Shown: positions 1 to 7,690, numbered from the stretch's first letter. The stretch is DNA of 64,000 nucleotides from Lentzea sp033794685 (GCA_033794685.1 JARAYZ010000004.1); one strand, 5' to 3'. Notes: generated by a model from the sequence alone, not told the origin. Program-made: numbers and translations.

Positions 1-239
1 AGCCCCTGGGCGACAAGCTTTTCGGCGGCGGCACTGTCCACGCCGGCCAGACGGGTCACGATCGTGACCGGGAAGTGCCCGTCCGTGAAGGACTGGCCGG
101 AGTAGCACAGGGAGACGACGTACAGCCATGACGCTGCGGGGTCGTCAAGCTCGGCAAGCTTCGGGTTGAGCGGCAGGTCGACAGACACCCGAACGTAGTT
201 CCGGCTGTCCTCGGGCGCGGCGGCTCGTTGGCGGCTCAC
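1..239 (-). CDS. Partial hypothetical protein of an integrated element
   Basis: Only the first 79 residues are in the window; the gene runs off the left edge. Translation from the GTG at 239 gives a soluble N-terminus with NYVRVSVDLPLNPKLAEL, WLYVVSLCYSG and FPVTIVTRLAGV. This resembles the winged-helix start of replication-like or phage-type proteins in actinobacterial elements, but I cannot assign a family. The GTG overlaps the TGA of the upstream gene (GTGA, 236-239), so the two are translationally coupled. It lies in the same direction as the integrase and probably belongs to the element. Function unknown. Confidence 0.55.
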   Translation of the reverse strand, partial: MSRQRAAAPEDSRNYVRVSVDLPLNPKLAELDDPAASWLYVVSLCYSGQSFTDGHFPVTIVTRLAGVDSAAAEKLVAQG

Positions 240-568
240 GCGGACCACCTCGCGTTCAGTTCAGCCTGCTCGACGGCAAGTCGCTGGCATTTGCCACCGG
301 CTTGCCACATCTGCCGTAGGTCGGCGTCCTGCACCGGGATCCACGCGCCTAGGCCAAGCGCGCGGAGGTGGAGGATGGCGGCGGCAGTAGCCGCAGGAAG
401 CATGGGTTCGTCCTCAGGGTGCGGGTCGAGCGGGTCGCGTCGGCCGTGCGCAAGCACCGGCAGGCGCCAAGATGCGGCGCGCCGGCAGCGCAGAGCTTCG
501 GACGTGGTGTGGTGGTCGTCCATCACGAGCTCCAGCAGCTCGGGGAAGGCGGACCAGGCGGCGGTCAA
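236..568 (-). CDS. Hypothetical protein of an integrated element
   Basis: A 110-residue soluble protein with no motif I recognise. It has an acidic/histidine patch (ELVMDDHHTTSEAL, residues 13-26). The start chosen is TTG at 568, because the frame is closed by the upstream gene's TGA at 599-601 and no ATG or GTG lies between; AGGCGAG just before the TTG could act as a weak ribosome-binding site. It sits 30 bases after the preceding gene and overlaps the next by the GTGA motif, so it looks like the middle gene of an operon. No function can be inferred beyond membership of the mobile element. Confidence 0.5.
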   Translation of the reverse strand: MTAAWSAFPELLELVMDDHHTTSEALRCRRAASWRLPVLAHGRRDPLDPHPEDEPMLPAATAAAILHLRALGLGAWIPVQDADLRQMWQAGGKCQRLAVEQAELNARWSA

Positions 569-598
569 CTCGCCTGGGGTCGCTGGAGTCGGATGCGG

Positions 599-922
599 TC
601 AGGCTGCGGTGGTGCGGCCCTTGCGGCGGGCTGCGTGCGACTTCAGCGCGAGGCGCGTGAAGTACGCCGTGCGGGCGTTCGCGGCACGCTTGGCGCGTTC
701 CTCGGGCGCCAGCACGCCGTCCGGGTCGACCTGCTTCTCGAACCTGGCCATCGCAGCCCGAACCGCAGGTGCGGTTCGCGCGGCGCGGTCGGGGGTGTTG
801 GCCCACGAGATGTGGGCACCGATGCGCCCGGCGATCGAGTGCCGCCGGGACTTCGGCGCGGGTGTCGGCGTGTCTCCGGTGGCGTCTGCGGGCGCGCCTG
901 TGGGATGCTCGTGACTGAGCAC
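599..922 (-). CDS. Conserved small protein of actinobacterial integrative elements or phages
   Basis: 107 residues. The start is GTG at 922, fixed by a strong AGGAGG five bases upstream. The core has GRIGAHISWANTPDRAART (residues 32-50) and a basic C-terminal helix ending KSHAARRKGRTTAA. From memory, small proteins with this pattern (an H-x-SWANT segment followed by RFE..VDPDG..PEERA..A and AYFTRLALKSA) recur near excisionase and replication genes of actinobacterial elements and phages; their function is unknown. First gene of the leftward trio. The basic, helical character fits nucleic-acid binding, which is inference only. Confidence 0.65.
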   Translation of the reverse strand: MLSHEHPTGAPADATGDTPTPAPKSRRHSIAGRIGAHISWANTPDRAARTAPAVRAAMARFEKQVDPDGVLAPEERAKRAANARTAYFTRLALKSHAARRKGRTTAA

Positions 923-932
923 TGTGAACCTC

Positions 933-1049
933 CTAGGTTCCGGTGTAGGGCCCGCTCCGCCGCTGGTTTCTCAGGCCGTGGGGGCGTTGCGGGTGCTTCT
1001 TCTCAGAGGCCGCGTCGATTCGCAGTCGGCGCGGCTTTCTGATGTTCAT
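933..1049 (-). CDS. Possible small basic peptide
   Basis: A 38-codon frame beginning at ATG 1049, very rich in Lys, Arg and His (MNIRKPRRLRIDAASEKKH at the start). Its TAG stop overlaps the AGGAGG of the next gene, an arrangement seen in real coupled genes. No ribosome-binding site is visible before the ATG, and codon bias at this length is not decisive. It may be a true small regulator of the element or a chance frame. Confidence 0.25.
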   Translation of the reverse strand: MNIRKPRRLRIDAASEKKHPQRPHGLRNQRRSGPYTGT

Positions 1050-1115
1050 TTTGCACTGCGATGTGGCACCGGAGTCGCACCGATTACCAGCTGCAGCGTC
1101 TAGCACAGAGCATCT

Positions 1116-1196
1116 GACCAGCGGAGACTTGCATCCATGCATGCATGCTGGTCCACTGTGGATAGTGCGCGCGGTTTGGACCAGCGAAATTGCATG
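1116..1196 (+). repeat. Direct and inverted repeats upstream of the element genes
   Basis: GACCAGCG occurs at 1116-1123 and 1179-1186, each followed a few bases later by TTGCAT (1129-1134 and 1190-1195). An inverted copy, GCTGGTC, lies midway at 1147-1153. The pair GCTGGTCCA (1147-1155) and TGGACCAGC (1177-1185) forms a perfect 9-bp inverted repeat with 21 bases between. GCATGCATGC lies next to the inverted copy. Such ordered sites between the integrase and the element genes suit arm-type integrase or excisionase sites, or a repressor operator. Confidence 0.45.
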
Positions 1197-1245
1197 AACG
1201 CACCAGCCCCACAAGGCAGCCAAAATCATTTGCTCGTGCACACGC

Positions 1246-1267
1246 ACGGCGTGTCGCGACACGCCGT
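1246..1267. terminator. Perfect 22-bp palindrome after the integrase
   Basis: The 22 bases form an uninterrupted palindrome (ACGGCGTGTCG and its complement) that starts five bases after the integrase stop. It could fold as a tight GC-rich hairpin ending integrase transcription. A uridine run is absent, so a protein-binding or recombination site is an alternative. Confidence 0.45.
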
Positions 1268-1271
1268 CGAC

Positions 1272-2207
1272 TCACACACGGTCACCGCGCGAAAGCTTCT
1301 GCGTAGCCACGCGTGCACGGTGGTCGGCCGCTGAAGCGCCGTAGCGCTCCAGCATCGTGTCCGAGGACCAACCAGCTAGCCGCTTCAGGTCGCGCTCCTG
1401 GCCACCGGCGAGCAGGAAGTCGTGTGCCCAGGTGTGCCGGAACCGGTGCGGGAACGCGCCCTCGATGCCTGCGGCTTCGGCCCGCACACGCACGATCTCC
1501 CGCACTCCATCTGTGGTGAGTGGGCCGCGCTCGCCGAGGAAGAACGCAGCATCGTGCACCCACCGGTGCCCAGCGCGAGCACGAAGGTAGCGATCGAGCG
1601 CGCGAGCAGTACGCGGTCCGAAGTAGACAGGCCTGGACTTGCCGCCCTTGCCCTTGACGATGACCATCTGGTTGTCGAGGTCGAGCCCGGCGACGGTGAT
1701 GCCGATCAGCTCAGAGTTGCGCACGCCGCAGTCGAGCAGCACCCGCACGACCGCCTCGTCGCGGCGGTCATAGAACCGCTTTCCTTGGCACGCCTTGATG
1801 AGTGCAGCGAGCTGGTCGTCCGTCAACACCGGAACGGGCTTCTCTGGCACCTCGGGCACTTCCAGCCCGCGCATCGGGTGCTCGTCGATCACCCCCTCGG
1901 CGACGAGCCACCCGCAGAATCTGTGCAGACCCTTCCACCGGGTGCGCACCGTGCCGGGCGCGTGCCGGTCGGCGAGATCAGCCAGCCACGCCAGCACGTT
2001 CACGCGCGTCAGGTGCTCGAGGTCGGCAGTCTGGCCAGCGGCGACAAGCCACGCGGAGAAGAACCGCACAGACTGCAAGTAGATGGTGCAGGTACGTTCG
2101 CTCTTGTTCTCGGCGCGCAGGTGGCGACGGAACGATGAACCAAGATCCAGCAGCATGTCAGCCATGTCCCAGGTTATCCGGTGAGCGTGCGATGTTGTGG
2201 AAGCCAC
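1272..2207 (-). CDS. Tyrosine recombinase / site-specific integrase
   Basis: 311 residues from GTG 2207. The N-terminal SAM-like core-binding domain (about 20-115) holds the FRRHLRAENKSERT and TVRTRWKGLHRFCGWLVAEG segments of phage/XerD-type integrases. The catalytic domain (about 125-305) has the expected residues: Arg163 in CGVRNSEL, a Lys in KGKGGKSR (187-190), His254 and Arg257 in HRFRHTWA, Trp280 at the second His/Trp position and nucleophile Tyr289 in LERYG. It catalyses strand exchange between the element and its chromosomal site. It is read leftward, with its start 31 bases from the LigD-like gene, so the element's right junction should lie close to 2208-2240. No tRNA gene is visible there. 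Confidence 0.92.
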   Translation of the reverse strand: MASTTSHAHRITWDMADMLLDLGSSFRRHLRAENKSERTCTIYLQSVRFFSAWLVAAGQTADLEHLTRVNVLAWLADLADRHAPGTVRTRWKGLHRFCGWLVAEGVIDEHPMRGLEVPEVPEKPVPVLTDDQLAALIKACQGKRFYDRRDEAVVRVLLDCGVRNSELIGITVAGLDLDNQMVIVKGKGGKSRPVYFGPRTARALDRYLRARAGHRWVHDAAFFLGERGPLTTDGVREIVRVRAEAAGIEGAFPHRFRHTWAHDFLLAGGQERDLKRLAGWSSDTMLERYGASAADHRARVATQKLSRGDRV

Positions 2208-2237
2208 GCGGCACCAGGAAGGGCTGTTTTCCCTGCT

Positions 2238-3233
2238 CTAGTGCCGTTTTCTGCTAGGCTGCACCCGCAACGGCTCCCCGGGCATCTTCGGGTAGTCCGG
2301 CGGGTACGGCATCTCCCCGCGCGGATCCGCCGCGTACCACTCCAGCAACGTCTCGATCCCGAACGCCTCGGAGTCCAGTCCGGCGTGCGGATCGCCGCGC
2401 TCCTCCAGGTACTTCGGCACGGTCAGCACGTCGAAGTCATCCGGATCCACAGTGGACAGTTCGTCCCACGGCACCGGCGTGGAGACGGTCGCGCGAGGCG
2501 TCCCGCGCACCGACCAGGCGGAGGCGATCGTGCGGTCGCGGGCGGCCTGGTTGAAGTCGATGAAGACGCGCTCGCCGCGTTCTTCCTTCCACCAGGCCGA
2601 AGTGGCCAGCGACGGCGCCCGCTTCTCGACCTCGCGGGCCAGCGCGATCACGGCGTGCCGGACGTCGACGAAGTCCCAGTCGGGCCGGATCCGCACGGCG
2701 ACGTGGATGCCACGGCCGCCGGAGGTCTTGGGGTAGCCGGTCAAACCAGCGTCGGCCAGGACTTCACGCAACACCAGGGCCACCCGCGCGGCGTCGGAGA
2801 AATCCGTGCCCGGCTGGGGGTCCAGGTCGATGCGCAGCTCGTCGGGGTGGTCGACGTCGGAACGGCGGACCGGCCACGGGTGGAAGTCGAACGTGCCGAG
2901 ATTGGCGGCCCACACGATCACGGCTTCCGAGGTCGGGCAGATCTCGTCGGCGGGACGGCCGGACGGGAACCGGACCTGCACCGTCTCCACGTACGAGGGC
3001 GCGCCCTTGGGCACGCGCTTCTGGTAGAACGCCTCGCCCTCGACGCCGTCGACGTACCGCTTCAGCACCACGGGGCGGTCGCGCAGCACCGTCAGCAGGA
3101 ACGGCGCCACGGTGCGGTAGTACTCCACCACCTGCCGCTTGGTGATGCCCCGCGCGGGGAAGTACGGCTTGTCCGGGTTGGACACCCGCACCAGCTGGTC
3201 ACCGACCTCGAGCTCGATCGCCTTGGAAGCCAC
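2238..3233 (-). CDS. LigD-type polymerase domain protein (NHEJ)
   Basis: 331 residues, GTG start. The protein is a stand-alone polymerase/primase domain of the bacterial non-homologous end-joining ligase D family. Visible motifs are the metal-binding Asp pair in LRIDLDP (Asp136, Asp138), the SGGRGIHVAV nucleotide-binding motif near 173 and the third acidic strand FIDFNQ near 222. Such enzymes add ribo- or deoxynucleotides at double-strand breaks with Ku; no ligase or nuclease domain and no ku gene is seen here. Its start lies ten bases from the end of a MITE-like element, so its native promoter and ribosome-binding site may have been displaced; I see no good ribosome-binding site. Its last codons lie near the presumed integration junction. 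Confidence 0.88.
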   Translation of the reverse strand: MASKAIELEVGDQLVRVSNPDKPYFPARGITKRQVVEYYRTVAPFLLTVLRDRPVVLKRYVDGVEGEAFYQKRVPKGAPSYVETVQVRFPSGRPADEICPTSEAVIVWAANLGTFDFHPWPVRRSDVDHPDELRIDLDPQPGTDFSDAARVALVLREVLADAGLTGYPKTSGGRGIHVAVRIRPDWDFVDVRHAVIALAREVEKRAPSLATSAWWKEERGERVFIDFNQAARDRTIASAWSVRGTPRATVSTPVPWDELSTVDPDDFDVLTVPKYLEERGDPHAGLDSEAFGIETLLEWYAADPRGEMPYPPDYPKMPGEPLRVQPSRKRH

Positions 3234-3245
3234 GCCAGAACACTA

Positions 3246-3407
3246 GGGCCTGTGTCGAAGTTTGGTTCGATGAAAGTCGCGCTTGAGGTGGTTCCTGGTG
3301 GTGCGGCCGGCAGGCCCGCGTACCGGTGTTGTACGTGGGCCTGCCGGCCGTGCTGCCAGGGGCGGCCTCGGGCCCGGCTGTCGCGGACCAGACTTCGACA
3401 CAGGCCC
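3246..3407. mobile_element. MITE-like element with TA duplication
   Basis: A 162-bp non-coding insertion. Its ends are inverted repeats of about 24 bases with two mismatches, beginning GGGCCTGTGTCGAAGT. It is flanked by TA on both sides (3244-3245 and 3408-3409), the duplication expected for IS630 or some IS5-type transposition. Inside is a near-perfect 19-bp hairpin (3305-3323 with 3331-3349, one mismatch, 7-base loop). No transposase is present, so it would need one in trans. The right-hand TA plus the element's terminal base form the TAG stop of the TetR gene. Confidence 0.75.
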
Positions 3408-4006
3408 TACAGGCCGCGCACGAACGCCGCGAGCGCCAGTTCGAAGCTGTCGCGGTCCAGTTCGCGGGCCACGCCCGGCAGCAGGTGGGCCCGGTCGAGG
3501 TGCGGGTAGCGGTCGGTGTAGTCGGCGGGGTCCGAGGAGAACCCGCTCGAGAACGAGCTCAGGGCCGAGCCGAACACGATGTACATCAGGCCCGCGGCGA
3601 TCATCGTGGCCTCGCGGCGTGACCAGCCCGCGTCGACCAACGCGCCGTGCAGCAGGTCGAGGCGTTGCAGTGACTCGTCGCGGCCTGCGGGGCCGTAGGC
3701 CAGGAACGGCACGATGTTCGGGTGCGTCGACAACGCCGCACGGTACGAGCGCGCGCACCTGATCAGGCCTTCGCGCCAATCCACCGAGAAGCCCGAGACG
3801 TCGACCGTCGACAGGATCGTCGAGGCGATGTCGTTCAGCAGCTGGTCCTTGGTGCGGACGTGCCCGTACAGCGACGCGGCCTGCACCCCCAGCGACGCGG
3901 CGAGCTTGCGCATGGACAGGCCGTCGAGGCCGTCGCGGTCGATGATGGCCAGGGCGACCGACCTGATGCGGTCGGGGCTCAGCAGGGGGGTGCTCGGCCG
4001 GGGCAT
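3407..4006 (-). CDS. TetR-family repressor, divergent from acyl-CoA genes
   Basis: 199 residues. The N-terminal helix-turn-helix (about 10-55: LAIIDRDGLDGLSMRKLAAS then GVQAASLYGHVRTKDQLL) is typical of TetR/AcrR. The rest is a helical ligand-binding domain resembling the TetR_C group. It is divergent from the acyl-CoA dehydrogenase operon with 40 bases between, and a 21-bp near-palindrome sits in that gap, so it probably represses both itself and the operon, with an acyl-CoA-like ligand (inference). The TAG stop is supplied by the junction with the adjacent MITE, so the original C-terminus may have been different. Confidence 0.88.
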   Translation of the reverse strand: MPRPSTPLLSPDRIRSVALAIIDRDGLDGLSMRKLAASLGVQAASLYGHVRTKDQLLNDIASTILSTVDVSGFSVDWREGLIRCARSYRAALSTHPNIVPFLAYGPAGRDESLQRLDLLHGALVDAGWSRREATMIAAGLMYIVFGSALSSFSSGFSSDPADYTDRYPHLDRAHLLPGVARELDRDSFELALAAFVRGL

Positions 4007-4012
4007 GTGAGT

Positions 4013-4033
4013 TAACCTAACACTGTTCGGTTA
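4013..4033. promoter_or_regulatory. Probable TetR operator
   Basis: TAACC and GGTTA arms flank an inner AACA-C-TGTT core, giving a 21-bp palindrome with one mismatched pair. It lies between the divergent TetR gene (start 4006) and the acyl-CoA dehydrogenase (start 4047), where it would overlap both promoters. Binding by the neighbouring TetR protein is inferred from position. Confidence 0.6.
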
Positions 4034-4046
4034 GTCGGGAGGGCCT

Positions 4047-5192
4047 GTGGATCTAACGCTTTCGGACGAACACCGGCAGCTCAGGGAGCTGGCCCGGCGG
4101 TTCACCGACGACCGCATCGTGCCGCACGCCCAGCGCTGGGACCGTGACGAGGCGATCGACCGGGACCTGGTCCCCGCGCTGGGCGAGGTCGGGTTCCTCG
4201 GGCTCGGCATCGACGAGCGCTACGGCGGCAGCGGCGGCGACAACCTCGCCTACTGCCTCGTCCTCGAGGAGATCGCGAGAGGCGACAGCGCGGTCCGGGG
4301 CATCATCTCCGTCTCGCTCGGCCTGGTCGCGAAGTCGATCGCGAAGCACGGCACCGAGGAGCAGAAGCAACGCTGGCTGCCCGGTCTGACCAACGGCACA
4401 CAACTGGGCTGTTTCGCCCTCACCGAACCCGGCACCGGCAGCGACGCCGGCAGCCTCGTCACCAAGGCCACGAAGACGGACGACGGTTACCGCATCAACG
4501 GCCGCAAGGTCTTCATCACCAACGGCACGTGGGCCGACGTCGCGCTCGTGTTCGCCCGCACCGGCGGACCAGGCCCGAGAGGCATCAGCGCGTTCCTGGT
4601 CCCGACGGACACCAAGGGCTTCGAGGCCACCGAGATCAAGGGCAAGCTCGGCATGCGCGGCCAGGCGACGGCCGAGATCACCCTCGACGACGTCGACGTG
4701 CCCGAGGACGCCCTGCTCAGCACCGAGGGCTTCAAGCTCGCGATGGGCTCGCTCGACAAGGGCCGCATGTCCGTCGCCGCGGGCTGCGTCGGTGCCGCAC
4801 GCGGGGCTCTCGAAGCCGCGCTGAAGTACGCCAAGGAACGCGAGCAGTTCGGCAAGCCCATCGCGGGCTTCCAGCTCGTGCAGGAACTCCTCGCGGACAT
4901 GGCCGTCGAGACCGACGCCGCCCGGCTCCTGACGTGGCGCGTCGCCGACCTGGCCGACCGCGGCGAACCGTTCGGCACCGAGGCCAGCATGGCCAAGCTC
5001 TACGCCAGCGAGGCCGCGGTCCGGGTCGCCAACAACGCCATCCAGGTCTTCGGCGGCTACGGCTACATCGACGAGTACCCGGTCGGCAAGTACCTGCGGG
5101 ACACCCGCGTCACCACCCTCTACGAGGGCACCAGCCAGATCCAGAAACTGCTCATCGGTCGCGCCCTGACGGGCGTCAACGCGTTCGTCTGA
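4047..5192 (+). CDS. Acyl-CoA dehydrogenase
   Basis: 381 residues, GTG start after GGGAGGG. The full acyl-CoA dehydrogenase fold is present: N-terminal helical domain, middle domain with the FAD/substrate signature CFALTEPGTGSDAG (about 130-143) and FITNGTWAD, and the C-terminal domain with the FGGYGYIDEYPVGKYLRD and YEGTSQIQ segments. The Glu in YEGT is the usual catalytic base of short and medium-chain enzymes. It would oxidise an acyl-CoA to the 2-enoyl-CoA with electron-transfer flavoprotein as acceptor. First gene of a three-gene operon; the next start is only 10 bases away. Probably under the divergent TetR protein. Chain-length specificity cannot be read from the sequence. Confidence 0.9.
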   Translation: MDLTLSDEHRQLRELARRFTDDRIVPHAQRWDRDEAIDRDLVPALGEVGFLGLGIDERYGGSGGDNLAYCLVLEEIARGDSAVRGIISVSLGLVAKSIAKHGTEEQKQRWLPGLTNGTQLGCFALTEPGTGSDAGSLVTKATKTDDGYRINGRKVFITNGTWADVALVFARTGGPGPRGISAFLVPTDTKGFEATEIKGKLGMRGQATAEITLDDVDVPEDALLSTEGFKLAMGSLDKGRMSVAAGCVGAARGALEAALKYAKEREQFGKPIAGFQLVQELLADMAVETDAARLLTWRVADLADRGEPFGTEASMAKLYASEAAVRVANNAIQVFGGYGYIDEYPVGKYLRDTRVTTLYEGTSQIQKLLIGRALTGVNAFV

Positions 5193-5202
5193 AAGGAAAG
5201 AA

Positions 5203-6372
5203 ATGGACTTCACGCTCGACGAGGAGCAGAAGGAGATCCGCGACTGGGTGCGGACCTTCGTGCGCAAGGAGATCGTCCCGCTCGAGCCCGAGGTGCTGCG
5301 CCGCGAACGCGCGGGACAGCCCGGCCTGACGAGGGACGAGCTGAAGGCGTTGCAGGACAAGGCCAAGCAGGCCGGGTTCTTCGGTGTCCTCACGCCGCAG
5401 GAGTTCGGCGGCATGGGCCTGGGCGCGATGATGACCGCGCTCATCGAGGCCGAACTGGGCCGCAGCTTCGTCCCGTTCCGCTTCGGCGGCTACGCGGACA
5501 ACATCCTGTTCCACGGCAACGAGGAGCAGAAGCAGCGCTACCTGCTGCCGACGATCTCCGGCGAACGGGTCTCGTGCTTCGCGATCACCGAGCCCGGTGC
5601 CGGCAGTGACGCCAAGGCCATCCGCACGACCGCCGTCCGGGACGGCGACGAGTGGGTCATCAACGGCGAGAAGACGTTCATCACGCAGGGCAACGAGGCC
5701 GACTTCGTCATGGTGTTCGCCGTGACGGACAAGGAGAAGGGCGCCGACGGCGGCGTCACGTGCTTCCTCGTCGACCGCGACATGGGCTGGAAGTCCGAGC
5801 CCATCCCGACCATGGGCCAGTGGGGCCCGGCGGCACTGGTGTTCGACAACGTCCGCGTGCCGCACGAGAACATCCTCGGCGAGGAGGGCAGGGGCTTCCA
5901 CCTGGCGATGCAGTGGATCGGCCAGGGCCGCTACCTGCTGCCCGCCCGTGCGCTCGGCAGCGTCGAGCGGCTGGTCGAGATGGCGATCGAGCAGGCCAAG
6001 AACCGCGTCACGTTCGGCCAGCCCATCGCCGAGTACCAGGCCATCCAGTGGATGATCGCCGACTCCGCGGTCGAGATCGAGGCGCTGCGCTGGCTCGTGC
6101 TGCACGCCGCGTGGCTCGTCGACCAGAAGAAGGACTCGCGGCAGGCGCAGTCGATCGCGAAGCTCTACGGCGGCATCAAGGCCAACGAGATCGTCGACCG
6201 CGTGCTGCAGATCCACGGCGGCATGGGCTACACCCGTGAGCTGCCGATCGAGCGCTGGTACCGCGAACTGCGGCTGCTGCGCATCTACGAGGGCACCGAC
6301 GAGATCCAGCGCCGCACGATCGCCCGCAACCTGCTCAAGGGCCACGCGAACGTCCGGGGCACACTGGGCTAG
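5203..6372 (+). CDS. Acyl-CoA dehydrogenase
   Basis: 389 residues, ATG start after GGAAAG. Second dehydrogenase of the operon. It has the FAD signature CFAITEPGAGSDAKA, the INGEKTFITQG strand and a C-terminus with QIHGGMGYTRELPIERWYR and YEGTDEIQRRTIARNLLKG. The sequence differs clearly from the upstream enzyme, so the two may handle different chain lengths or branched substrates, or form a heteromeric enzyme as in some actinobacterial FadE pairs (inference). The following MaoC-type hydratase would take the enoyl-CoA product. Confidence 0.9.
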   Translation: MDFTLDEEQKEIRDWVRTFVRKEIVPLEPEVLRRERAGQPGLTRDELKALQDKAKQAGFFGVLTPQEFGGMGLGAMMTALIEAELGRSFVPFRFGGYADNILFHGNEEQKQRYLLPTISGERVSCFAITEPGAGSDAKAIRTTAVRDGDEWVINGEKTFITQGNEADFVMVFAVTDKEKGADGGVTCFLVDRDMGWKSEPIPTMGQWGPAALVFDNVRVPHENILGEEGRGFHLAMQWIGQGRYLLPARALGSVERLVEMAIEQAKNRVTFGQPIAEYQAIQWMIADSAVEIEALRWLVLHAAWLVDQKKDSRQAQSIAKLYGGIKANEIVDRVLQIHGGMGYTRELPIERWYRELRLLRIYEGTDEIQRRTIARNLLKGHANVRGTLG

Positions 6373-6387
6373 CTCTATCTTGGGCTG

Positions 6388-7110
6388 ATGCTCAGCCACG
6401 ACATCCTCGGCGTCGTCGAACGACAGGTCCGCACCTGGTCGGCCGGCGACGCCGAGGTGTACGCGGCGGCGACCGGCGGCTTCTCCCCCGCGTTCGCCAT
6501 CCCGTTGCTGCAGCACGGCGGCCCGCAGCTCGGCCTGACCGGCGCCGACATGACCCAGGTCCTGCACGCGGAGCAGTCGTTGTGGCTGCACGGCAAGCTC
6601 CCGCCGCAGGGCTCGACGGTCGTCACGAAGACGGTCACGAACATCTACGACAAGGGCTCCGGCGCCCTCGTCGTCAGCACGTGGGAGTCGGAGTTCGCGA
6701 CCACGCGCTCATCGTGCTTCATCAAAGGCGAAGGCGGCTTCGGCGGCGAACGCGGTGAGACGCGCGAGTTCACCGTCCCCGCCAGGCGCCACGAGATCAG
6801 CTACTTCCGGACGAGCGCGGACCAGGCGTTGCGCTACCGCGAGACCGGCGACGTGAACCCGATGCACCACGACCCCGAGTTCGCGCGGCGGGCGGGCTTC
6901 GCGACACCCATCCTGCACGGGCTGTGCACGCTCGGGATCACCGTGGGCCACCTGGACTTCACCGAGTTGCACGCCCGCTTCACCGCGCCCGTGACGCCCG
7001 GTGACGAGCTGCGGATCGAGCGCTGGCCGACCGGGGAGTTCCGCACGTTCGCGAACGACCGGCAGGTTCTCATCGGAACGGTTCGGTTTTCCGAAGTGGA
7101 CAGCGGCTGA
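6388..7110 (+). CDS. MaoC-like (R)-specific enoyl-CoA hydratase, double hot-dog
   Basis: 240 residues. The C-terminal hot-dog domain carries the hydratase-2 signature YRETGDVNPMHHDPEFA followed by GFATPILHGLCTLG; the Asp and His of this motif are the catalytic pair in the MaoC/hydratase-2 family. The N-terminal half (residues 1-125) is a degenerate hot-dog as in FAS1-like dehydratases. It would hydrate 2-enoyl-CoA made by the two upstream dehydrogenases. It starts 15 bases after the second dehydrogenase and is the last clear gene of the TetR-linked operon. Confidence 0.85.
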   Translation: MLSHDILGVVERQVRTWSAGDAEVYAAATGGFSPAFAIPLLQHGGPQLGLTGADMTQVLHAEQSLWLHGKLPPQGSTVVTKTVTNIYDKGSGALVVSTWESEFATTRSSCFIKGEGGFGGERGETREFTVPARRHEISYFRTSADQALRYRETGDVNPMHHDPEFARRAGFATPILHGLCTLGITVGHLDFTELHARFTAPVTPGDELRIERWPTGEFRTFANDRQVLIGTVRFSEVDSG

Positions 7111-7117
7111 AATTTCG

Positions 7118-7127
7118 CACGATCGTG
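7118..7127. promoter_or_regulatory. Short palindrome at the LuxR-like start
   Basis: CACGATCGTG is a perfect 10-bp palindrome ending two bases before the ATG at 7130. Its place suggests autoregulation of the LuxR-type gene. It is short and could be chance. Confidence 0.25.
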
Positions 7128-7129
7128 TC

Positions 7130-7690
7130 ATGAGTAGTGCCCTGGCAACCGTGGACTCCGGAATCGAACCGGTGCGCGTGGCGGTGGAGTCCCGTGACCT
7201 GATCAGCGCGGCCGGCGTGACGCACCTGTTGAAGAACTCACCGCGCGTGCGGGTGGTCCAGGACCGCACGGACGCGCATGTCCTGCTGGCCCTGGTGAAC
7301 GAGCTGTGCGCGCAACAGGCCGCACGGCTGCGCGCCTGTGGTTCCGCCAAGATCGTGGTCATCGCCGCACGCGTGCACGACCTCACACCGTCGATCGCGG
7401 CACAGGCGGGGCTCGCGATCCCGTTGCGGCGGGCCGACGTCAACGCCGAACGCCTGATCAAGCTGCTGGTCGGCGGCCAGTCGGTGCAGGACCGCACCCC
7501 GGTGCTCAACGACCGCGACCTGCAACTGCTGAAGCTGCTGGCCGACGGCGCGACGATCGCGGAGGTCGCCGCACGGTTGTTCTGCTCCGAGCGGACCGTG
7601 AAGTACGCGCTGCACCAGCTGCTGGAACGGTTCGGGCTGCGCAACCGGGTGCACGCGGTGGCGTGGGCGCTGCGCTCCGGCCTGCTCTAA
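7130..7690 (+). CDS. LuxR-type helix-turn-helix regulator
   Basis: 186 residues from the ATG at 7130. The C-terminal GerE-type helix-turn-helix (about 125-180) reads LNDRDLQLLKLLADGATIAE then ARLFCSERTVKYALHQLLERFG. The N-terminal 110 residues look like a degenerate receiver: they have beta-alpha alternation but no convincing phospho-acceptor Asp, so phosphorylation is doubtful. It converges with the LuxR-family ATPase; their stops overlap in CTAA (7687-7690). Target genes unknown. Confidence 0.8.
   Translation: MSSALATVDSGIEPVRVAVESRDLISAAGVTHLLKNSPRVRVVQDRTDAHVLLALVNELCAQQAARLRACGSAKIVVIAARVHDLTPSIAAQAGLAIPLRRADVNAERLIKLLVGGQSVQDRTPVLNDRDLQLLKLLADGATIAEVAARLFCSERTVKYALHQLLERFGLRNRVHAVAWALRSGLL

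Noticed and set aside
933..1262. A longer frame (109 codons) across the repeat region upstream of the element genes
   Set aside because: It covers ordered repeats and palindromes, lacks a ribosome-binding site and has poor codon bias; only the short 3' part was kept as a weak candidate.
2200..2260. A tRNA gene as integration target
   Set aside because: No cloverleaf-like sequence was seen near the integrase; the nearest gene end is that of the LigD-like protein.
3246..3407. A transposase gene in the inverted-repeat element
   Set aside because: 162 bp is too short, and no meaningful frame is present.
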